Shown piece by piece: positions 10,170-18,358 of a stretch of 21,760 bases of DNA. The first letter of the stretch is position 1. Every line of letters begins with the position of its first letter. Source of the stretch: Ichthyophonus hoferi (Eukaryota; Opisthokonta; Ichthyosporea; Ichthyophonida; Ichthyophonidae); assembly GCA_002751075.1 (NCBI GenBank), contig NAOQ01000551.1, positions 18,877 through 40,636 on the forward strand. Reading direction: 5' to 3'. Position numbers and translations under genes: made by a program. The notes beneath the pieces are model-generated. The model searched no databases and was not told the origin of the DNA. It saw only the letters and a list, made by a program, of their open reading frames with translations.

Positions 10170-12587
10170 GTNTCTATGGAGTAAAAGGGTNNNNNNNNNN
10201 NNNNNNNNNNNNNNNNNNNNNNNNNNNNNNNNNNNNNNNNNNNNNNNNNNNNNNNNNNNNNNNNNNNNNNNNNNNNNNNNNNNNNNNNNNNNNNNNNNNN
10301 NNNNNNNNNNNNNNNNNNNNNNNNNNNNNNNNNNNNNNNNNNNNNNNNNNNNNNNNNNNNNNNNNNNNNNNNNNNNNNNNNNNNNNNNNNNNNNNNNNNN
10401 NNNNNNNNNNNNNNNNNNNNNNNNNNNNNNNNNNNNNNNNNNNNNNNNNNNNNNNNNNNNNNNNNNNNNNNNNNNNNNNNNNNNNNNNNNNNNNNNNNNN
10501 NNNNNNNNNNNNNNNNNNNNNNNNNNNNNNNNNNNNNNNNNNNNNNNNNNNNNNNNNNNNNNNNNNNNNNNNNNNNNNNNNNNNNNNNNNNNNNNNNNNN
10601 NNNNNNNNNNNNNNNNNNNNNNNNNNNNNNNNNNNNNNNNNNNNNNNNNNNNNNNNNNNNTTTTTTTTTTTTTTGTTGTTATTTGGTGCTATGCAAAAGG
10701 GAGTTTATGAACACTAATAGCTTTCACTAAAGTGTTAGGATCATAGTTCATGTTGTTCGATGATTAATACACATGCTAATTCCGAGAGCCGGTATATGGC
10801 TGGTTCCATGTGGCATAACCTCTTTTTATTATGAGAACAATCTCCATGTATTCATTCCGTCAAAAGATGTAGTATCCAACGACATATTCTCATTTATCAT
10901 TTTCTTCTCCCGCTTATATTCTTTGTTTTACTCTTACTATTACCTGTGCATATACACCTTTACACATATTCTGCAACACATCTTTCTCAAAACCAAAACT
11001 TGTGTATTTTTCTTTTTTCCACCCCCTTTTCTCCTTTTTCTTTACATTCCCTCAGTTAGATTGCCACTATTACTACTATCCACCCATACATACTCCATAT
11101 TCGATTCTTTTTCCCATCTTTTTCTCCATTTATAGACCTTTAGGTTCTGTAGATCCAAGTGTTCACGCGCATTCAAGCAAAAACGTAATCCCCGTAAGGT
11201 GAGATGGACGAAGGCCTTCAGAAAGTCACACGGCAAGGAGATGATTGTGGTAAGTTATTACCTCATATTTATTTTTATTTTACAAAGACATGTATAGGTT
11301 GTCGTGTAGTAGTGATTCTATCTACTAAGCGAGAATGAGGGCGCGGGCGCAGGTGGGATAATGTAATTAGAGTGTGACGTAAGTGTATAGTGTATATTCT
11401 AAAAGTTTAAAGGTCATTTTGTCGCTTTATTGTAATATAAAGATTTGTTAATTCTGTTGATGTATTGGGAGGAAGGAAGGGTGAGGTGAGTGTGATTTCA
11501 ATAGATTTTACAATATTACCCACTTATGGACCACACATACAAGTGTTATATGTTGTACATATATTATCTAGAAATACGAAGCATTTATTGTATATGCAGC
11601 CTCGCATCTATAAATTGCTCTAAATGAAAAAATAGCCCGTGTTATTGAATACCTGTAGGTACATAATAAACGCAACATCCTGCATATATACATGCATTCA
11701 AACATGAACACCCACACACACATATATATACTTCACATATATCTCTTTGGGTATCTATGCCCCTATAACCATTAACCATTAACCATTCTATACTTCTTTC
11801 TATACAGGACACCACCTTCATGTTTGAGAAGAGGAGACAGGTACCCTTGAAGTACGATCGTGAGCTCTGGGGAAATACCTTGATGGCTATGAAGAGAGTC
11901 ACAGAGGTCAGGGAGAAACGCGAGGGTCAGCATATCAAGAAGAGGTATTTATGTGTTTCTTATTATCTATTGCAGTTTGTGTATGTGATAAGTTTAATAT
12001 AATCGTATATGGTTTTGCTTTACAGTTTCTTTTTAATTGTTTGGTTTGCTTCTTTTTAATTCATTAAGATGGATGGACTAAGAAACACAGAAAACCACTA
12101 GATAGATAGTTGGCGGAGTTTTGAAATTTGGAAATGTAGTTGGCTATTTGGCTGTGTTCATTGAATATGTTTTAATTATCTCCGGTCAATAGCACCTTCA
12201 CATGTGGCCATATTAAGATATATATATATATATATATATATTTACATTCGCACATGCATATCAAGGTGTAACTTTACTTTGCTTTGAATGGGTCTAAAAT
12301 TAACAGAAAAAGTAGATAGCAGGCTGTAAAGTTATGTGGCATTTTATGTTATACCTTTCTACCATTCCACTTTCCTTTATTCATACACGTACATATATAT
12401 TCGCTAACCCGTATCTATACGTACCAACAGACTGGTTAAAGCCAAGGCCAAACTCTTGGAAGACGACATCAAGGAAGTGTCCCAGGGTATCGATCTTATC
12501 CTTGCACCCAAGGCTCGTACAGAGGAGACCATGCAGAAGCTTTTGGCCAAGCCCAAAAAGAAAGACACCGAGGCGATGGAGTTCTAA
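9727..12587 (+). CDS. RLP24: RLP24 (RSL24D1) ribosome biogenesis protein, L24e family, four exons, 162 aa
   Basis: Exons: 9727-9807, 11136-11249, 11808-11944, 12431-12587 (stop TAA). The total is 489 nt with all GT-AG borders and phases 0, 0, 2. RLP24 is a nucleolar assembly factor that holds the site of ribosomal protein eL24 on pre-60S particles. In yeast it recruits and activates the AAA-ATPase Drg1/Afg2, after which it is released and replaced by eL24 in the cytoplasm. The protein opens [18 protein letters not shown]. The L24e zinc site is complete: C6-x2-C9 from exon 1 and C32-x3-C36 from exon 2. It is followed by the signature [15 protein letters not shown] (about residues 43-57) and an FEKRR...YDRELW helix region (about 71-87). 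The C-terminus carries [15 protein letters not shown] and a Lys-rich tail. At 162 residues it matches the animal length of about 163 and lacks the long acidic tail of yeast Rlp24. The ATG is the family's conserved start. Intron 1 (nominally 1,328 bp) contains the assembly gap, so its true length is unknown. Confidence 0.97.
10137..10674. other. Assembly gap flanked by poly-T, inside RLP24 intron 1
   Basis: A run of 32 T (10137-10168), a single N at 10172, then 470 N (10191-10660), then 14 T (10661-10674). The homopolymer on both sides suggests the gap arose from a T-run or low-complexity array that could not be assembled. Its content and length cannot be read. The two long open frames that cross it are artefacts of N. 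Confidence 0.95.
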
Positions 12588-14181
12588 ATGCTTTTGTGTA
12601 CCTATGTACATACATACATTCTACGCCAAATTATTTTGTTGTCGACCTGCAATCCTCCCTCTCCATTTTTTCTCGCATGTTGTTCAGTTATGGTTGCTTT
12701 ATATCTTATTCATTTGAAGATGAAGGGGATATCTATAGCTGCTTCTATAAGTGATTCTTTAATATATGGCCGGGCTATATAGTGAGTGTTAATTAAAACT
12801 CCTTGCCTATCGGAAAAAAAAATTGTTTTTTTTCTTCTTTAATGTCTTTGACGAGAGGATATAACGTAGAGAATTATATAACAGAATTAAGCTTAGGCAG
12901 ACTTTCGGAGATTCTTTTGTAGTATACTATGCCATTGTAGATGAGTTGGTGATAAACGTTCACCTTAGATTATTAGTTTTTAAGAAGGAATCCAATCGTA
13001 CTCGTATGTACGCAGGGAAAGGAAATTGAAACAACCTTAGATTGTCAGCTATCTACCTATATAAACGTGTTAATATATATATATAAGCATTAAGTGAAAG
13101 TTGCCTATCTGAGGAGTTTCTGAAGACAAAAAAAGTAAAAAGCGTTATCCCACAAAATAAATTGTATATGCATCAGTTAGATTGGCCTTAATTGTAGTCA
13201 CTATAACAATACTAATTTAAATTACTGATATTTTTATGAATGTGCATGTTATTAATTGTGAAACCAGGTAGTCAAATGTCCTGAAGAGGTTCTATACAGT
13301 TAGAGAGTAATGCAGCATGCCAATACAAGAATAATGTCCCATTCACTATTCAACTGATTAATGGTAATATTATTTTTTAAAATATTTAGGCCTATATTGA
13401 ATATTTTTGGTCCTCTTAATGCTATCATGCAATGGTAATGTTCTCTCTGATTGGAAGGAAAGTATCAATAAAATCAAATATGGAGACTAAGATATATATC
13501 AGTGATTGGAAAATACTGATGAACTTGGTGCATGATAAGCAAGCTAGTTTGAATCACTACTATTCGATTATAGATAAATATCTATTAAAGAAAATTATAT
13601 CAAATGATTAATGGCATGGAAAGTAAAAAGATTTATAGTGAGTTATGTTTTTAGAAACTGTGATTAGGTATTGTATGTTTTAGCCTGTGTAATAATTATC
13701 TCACCTATGGCCAGGGTTTTGGCCAACTATTAAAAGCAGAAAATTTATAATAAAACTGTGTAGTCCTTATTCAACATAACTGCAGAATCAAGAGTTCCAA
13801 ATCTGTTTCAAACAGAACCTTATTATATGTTCTAAATATATCATTTTATGTATAGACTACTTTAGAACACAGAATTAGATAATTATAACCATAGTTTCTT
13901 TACCCATGTTGTATATGTAGCTATCTTTGACAATTAAACCACTCTGAATGCCCTTACACAAATCAAATTATAGCTCGATGTAAAAGATGTAGTCTATAAT
14001 TTAAAATGATATTTACGATTATTAATTACAATACCATGCATAGTAAGATAACAAGAAGATGCAAAACTATACCATCCATTGCCCAGTGTGATTAGAGAGT
14101 ATATGCTTCAACCTAAATATATGTCTGCAAATGTATAGATTGAGCCTACTTATATAATTATATGTTAATAATTATATTATA
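12588..14181. other. RLP24 3' flank and AT-rich sequence with no gene seen
   Basis: After the RLP24 stop there is about 240 bp of mixed sequence. It includes an ATTAAA (12792-12797), a possible weak polyadenylation signal, followed by A9-TTG-T8 at about 12813-12832. Beyond that, to about 14180, the DNA is AT-rich with no exon-like island on either strand and no recognisable repeat. Confidence 0.5.
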
Positions 14182-15064
14182 TTATCAGGTAAATATTCCT
14201 ACTATAAGTTATCATAGATATTGCTTGTTTAATAAGAAAATCTCCCTGAAACCAAATGAATATAACAAGGATTACAAGTCTTTTAATGCAGAAAAACACA
14301 GGCCTTTTAGGATTTGGAAATGAGACTGAGACTATAATTTGGCAATGATATTAACCAATTACATTCTAATGTGGACTGCATACTCCCAATTCTTTGGGGT
14401 AAAAAATTGTTAAAACAATTATAGTTCAAAATAAACCAATTTAAGTAAATGAAAATGCTATTGGCTATACGCTTACAATTTTAAGCTGCATATGGTGTAA
14501 GTATATCAATATTTCTTTAACAATAAGCAAAAATGCTACAATTATAGAATAATATAACAGCTACAATGAAGTGAGGCAAGATAATATCTACAACATAGTG
14601 AGATAATAACCACATCATAGTGAGATAAAGGCTGCACAGACTAATATCAACCCATGCATATCCTCTATGTGCATATACAGACTGAAAGAGAACAGAAGGA
14701 TGCCAAAGATACCATTAAAGAGTGCATCAAGGAAAAGGTTCAGCCTATTCTTTGTTTCTATAAAATATACAAACTGATGTCCCTAATATAGACTAATTAA
14801 GTAATTATAATCCCATTGAGAGACTAATTAACTATAGAGCTCTAAAAGATATATAGTTATAAATTACAGAAGCTTAAACTATATATATATATACAGGTAA
14901 CAGATATTATTTTCATGTTAAAATCTAGGAACTACAATAAACCAGTAGGAACATGGAACATGGGCAGCATTTAAAACATATATATTAATCAGTTAGAACC
15001 AATTAAAAGTAGTTTTAAAGGTTTACATAATACACAAGTAGAAAAAGTTATCAACAGGTTATGA

Positions 15065-15134
15065 TTGAAAGGATGCATCTGTTAGACGGATAACTGTTTC
15101 TAAGACACTTAATTTTGTTGATTCTAGCATAGGC
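15065..15134 (-). pseudogene. Broken relic of the third gene's last exon
   Basis: The 70 nt here correspond to the 72-nt last exon at 18359-18430 with about six substitutions and one 2-nt deletion, roughly 91% identity and closer than the flanking introns. The deletion shifts the frame after about ten codons. The acceptor CAG has become CAA followed by G, moving the AG by one base, and the TAA stop is now CAA. It therefore cannot encode the same C-terminus. The higher conservation than the introns suggests it stayed under constraint for a time after the duplication. Confidence 0.8.
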
Positions 15135-15368
15135 TTGGTATGGGGGAGGGAGGAGAGATTAAATAGATTAGCAAATAAGAACTTTATATTGTATGAACAT
15201 CAATAGCAGAGAAGAGCTATATCATATCATATCATATGGTTTGATATAATCTCATATATATATTCACTGTTTACTGAAGAACATACCACAAAATGTATTA
15301 TACTATATACATCATACCATTATTATCTGATTATATACTCATACAAGAATATGCTCTAACCCAACAAC

Positions 15369-15459
15369 CTATAGTCTATAGTTGATGTCAGATGATATGG
15401 TGCCTATTAAATCTGCATCAGAATCTAGTGACATAAAATGATCAGATTCCCAGTCACTG
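15369..15459 (-). CDS. Possible alternative acidic last exon in the left duplicate
   Basis: On the minus strand an AG (15460-15461) is followed by an open frame that ends in TAG at 15369-15371. Entered in the phase left by exon 4 of the third gene, it codes for about 30 residues beginning SSDWESDHFMSLDSDADLIG, rich in Asp and Ser. It sits where exon 5 should be in this copy. It aligns without gaps to exon 5, sharing D-x2-S-x-H and S-D at the same spacing and ending in G, but nucleotide identity is only about 50-55%. There is no GT donor at the equivalent place, so it would be terminal. The acidic W-x2-x-x-F/M pattern is loosely like a short linear binding motif, but I would not name one. It may instead be a decayed exon whose frame is open by chance. 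Confidence 0.3.
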
Positions 15460-15480
15460 CTGTCTGAAATTTCTAATAAT

Positions 15481-15552
15481 ATAATATGGTATGGTAGGCT
15501 ATTATTTGATATGGTATGGTATGGTATAGTATGGTGTGATATAATATGGTAT
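15481..15552. repeat. TATGG-type simple repeat
   Basis: Irregular GATATGGTATGGTATGG units lie in the left duplicate, upstream of its exon-5-like segment. The right copy lacks the expansion, so it arose after the duplication. Confidence 0.75.
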
Positions 15553-16094
15553 GATATGATATAAATTTCCTTTCATGTGTTCTATCTTTACATCTTTAGT
15601 GCTTCTACCTGATAGTTTTTATACTAACTCTTGTTTAGTATCAGGTCATAAAATTTATAATTTTTATGTTGAATAAAATCAAAAGGGTGGTTTAAAAAAT
15701 TAGCATGTCCAAAGTAATGTAACAATAGAACATACCATAGGATAAGAAGGAACAATGCAATACAGTAAAGTAAGACAAAACACTGCAATATTATAAAGTA
15801 ACACAATAAAATAGCATATAATAAAGTAGCAATATAATATAATATATTAAAGTAACATTACAATATAATATAATAAGGGAACAATATAGCATAATATAAT
15901 AGAATAACACGGTTTAGGTTTAAGGCCTAATTATCTTTGGTATAAGTTTTACTCTATCTAGTTTTACTTTTCATTTATAAATACAACAATTTTATATGGT
16001 AAAGTTCTATCTGAAGAAAAACAAATTAAATCCTTTTAGTGATAATTGTGAGTATCACTAAAGTATTATGTTATATTTATATATTATATTTTAT

Positions 16095-16481
16095 AATATT
16101 AGTTATTTAAGCGTTGTATAGCCTTTGGGCAAATAAGCATTTACAGATACAAAAAAAAATTAATGCGCAAATATGGAAGTTGTAGATTAGTGAATGTATA
16201 TTTTTTTTTAGAATAGACCAGATTTGGCTTATTTAGTTCGTCATCAGTGTTTTTGTTGGTGTAGTTTATTCAAAACTTACAATTATATTCATAAATGAAA
16301 AAGCTTATATAATCATATCTCAAGAACACTAATGCTAACCTAAATAAGCCAAATCTAGTCTGTTCTAAAAAAGATTATACATTCAATAATTTACAACCTT
16401 CATATTTGCGCACTTATTTTGTTTTGTATATGTAAATACTTATTTTTCTAAAGGCTATACAACGCCTAAATAACTAACATT
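16095..16481. mobile_element. 387-bp fold-back (hairpin) element with 161-bp arms
   Basis: Left arm 16095-16255 and right arm 16321-16481 are reverse complements of equal length, about 85% identical in a gap-free hand alignment, around a 65-bp spacer. The ends read TTAGTTATTTAAGCGTTG and its complement. No ORF lies inside and I see no clear target-site duplication. This fits a MITE-like fold-back element, or two inverted copies of a longer repeat. The inner end of the left arm, read on the minus strand, contains ACACTGATGA, which recurs in diverged form at 16953-17000. The family is therefore present at least three times in 1 kb. It lies between the two copies of the gene-end duplication. Confidence 0.8.
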
Positions 16482-16952
16482 GCAAAATGTTCAAAGTTGC
16501 TATATCTTTGGAGAAATTTTTAGTGAAATAAAAAAAGAAACGGAATAGACGAGTATACGGTTTCCTAGACATATTATATATCAAAGTCGTATGAAGATAA
16601 GGTATGCGATACCCACTTTTATTAGGTGTTTTGTTTGCTTATGTGTTTTAATCGCCGAGTGCTATGATCGCTTTCATAACATTAGATCTCAAATCATTTA
16701 CAATGAATGATCTTCCAATCAAAAATTAAATAAACATGTGATGGTGAATATTCCAGAGCGTGTATTATTGGTGTTCGCCTGAAATTGAGTGTGCAGTAAA
16801 CAAGAGCCATTCGCCAGCAAAGATTCGAGATTAGCTCATTTATCGCAAAGGTTTGATTCGTTGACGTATTTATTTACCCCAATGTTTAGATTATGATTTC
16901 AGTGCAACTTTACTTCATAACTATTTATATTTATCGAGTTTTTTATGCACTC

Positions 16953-17030
16953 TACACCAACAACAACACTGATAAAATGGCCTAGTAAGCTGAAACTGGC
17001 CTGTTTAGTTTGATTTTATAATAAAATATT
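16953..17030 (+). repeat. Diverged third copy of the fold-back family with a hammerhead-like core
   Basis: TACACCAACAACAACACTGA at 16953-16972 matches the spacer-proximal part of the fold-back element in its minus orientation. It is followed by CTGATAA (16969-16975), a GGCC-containing stretch, then GAAAC (16992-16996) about 16 nt later. The order CTGATGA, short stem, GAAAC is the core of the hammerhead ribozyme, known from retroelements such as Penelope-like elements and from other eukaryotic repeats. Here the G of CTGATGA is A and the middle stem is weak (about three pairs), so if related it is a relic without activity. Confidence 0.35.
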
Positions 17031-18117
17031 GTTGTAAAATTGCGTGCATACATGTTTTTGGTCTTAAAATGCTTGCTCTTTATTGTTCAATATGACACTA
17101 ATACTTGCATTTCAAAAAATATAGATTAAACATAACTTATGCTATTTTGAATCACGTTATTGATGTAGTCCCTGTCTTTACAAATCACGCACACACCAAA
17201 AAAATGTTTAGGTTTTTTCATACTACAGAACTCTACCTCTGATACTGTTGTAATTATACATTAATAGTAAGAGTATGAGCAGAACTTGTACTAAATGATA
17301 ACTAGAACCTGAACCCAAGCTCTATTAATAAAATATTATCACTTAAACACTCCTACTCTAAGTTATCATAGATAGCATCTATTAATGAGAAAATCACCCT
17401 TAGACTAAATTGTTATAGCAGGGATTGCCAGTCTTTTAATGAAGAGAATCATAGGATTTTTGAGATTAGGGAATGAGACCAGGACTGTGGCCTGCCAATA
17501 CGGTTAACCAATTATGCTCAAATGTAGTTGCATACTTTCAATTCCATGGTAGAAAAAAAATGTCCCGAAATTTGTAGTTCAAAATAGGTCAATTTAAGCA
17601 AATAAAAATGGACTTGGCTATATGCTTGCAATATTAAGCTAAATATGGTGTAAGTCTATCAATATTTCTTCAAAAATAAACCAAAATGGTACAATAACTG
17701 AGTAATATAATAATTACAGCGTTAAGATACTACCTACAACATTGGGAGATAATAACTACACAGGTAAATATCAACCCATGCATATATTCTGTAGCCATAT
17801 ATAGACTGCAAGAGAGCACCAGGAGGCCACATAGACTGTTAAAGAGTGCGCAAAGGAAAGGGTCCAGCCTATTCCTTGTTTCTTTTAAAAATACAAACCG
17901 AGGTCCTAATATAGACTAATTAACTATAGAGCTCTAGAAGATATATAGTTATCAATTAAAGAAGCGTAAACTACATATATATAGGTAACATATAGACATC
18001 ATCTTATGCTAAAATCTAGAAAATACAAAAACCAATAGGAACATGAGCAGCATTTGAAAAAAATATATTAATAACTTAGAACTTATTAACAGCAGTTCTA
18101 AAAGTTTACATAATACA

Positions 18118-18325
18118 TTAAATATTAATATTATTAATAAGTTAGTTTCTTCACTATTTCAGTGAATTAGATGTATGGATATGTACAAACAAATATGAAA
18201 AGAATAAATACCAGTTTAACCTTGATAGATAACTGACTTTTTATAGTACGGTAAATGAAAATGAAAAAGAAAGGACAAAGAAATATATTCAAGACAAAAC
18301 CAGAATTATCAAAGTTATTCATGAT
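18118..18325. mobile_element. 208-bp segment present only in the right copy, flanked by ATACA
   Basis: The left copy reads straight through one ATACA into CAAGTAG. In the right copy ATACA at 18113-18117 and ATACA at 18326-18330 bracket 208 extra bases. That is the pattern of an insertion with a 5-bp target duplication, or of a deletion between short repeats in the left copy. No terminal inverted repeats and no coding potential were seen. Confidence 0.45.
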
Positions 18326-18358
18326 ATACAAGTAGAACAAGTTAACAACAGGTCATGA

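Larger units (their letters stand above)
14182..15830 (-). repeat. Left copy of a direct duplication of the 3' end of the third gene
   Basis: This block aligns by eye, in the same orientation, with 17333-19500. The two are about 80% alike over long stretches, for example from CTAAGTTATCATAGATA-like sequence through CAACCTATAGTCTA. The match covers DNA downstream of the gene, the last exon, intron 5, the neighbourhood of exon 5 and most of intron 4. It fades just before where exon 4 would lie, where the left copy dissolves into AATAT repeats. Local expansions of ATCAT (about 15220-15240) and TATGG (about 15485-15550) are specific to this copy. The block carries a broken last exon, so it is read as a decayed partial duplication. 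Confidence 0.8.

Noticed and set aside
10075-10717. Two long ORFs across the N run
   Set aside because: They exist only because N is translated as X; both lie in an RLP24 intron.
11642-12782. Small ORFs on both strands around RLP24 exons 3 and 4
   Set aside because: They are shadow frames of RLP24 exons running into introns or the 3' flank.
15624-15806. Minus-strand ORF similar to one at 19344-19538
   Set aside because: The two look alike only because both lie in the duplicated intron 4 sequence. The second starts inside exon 4 in the wrong frame.
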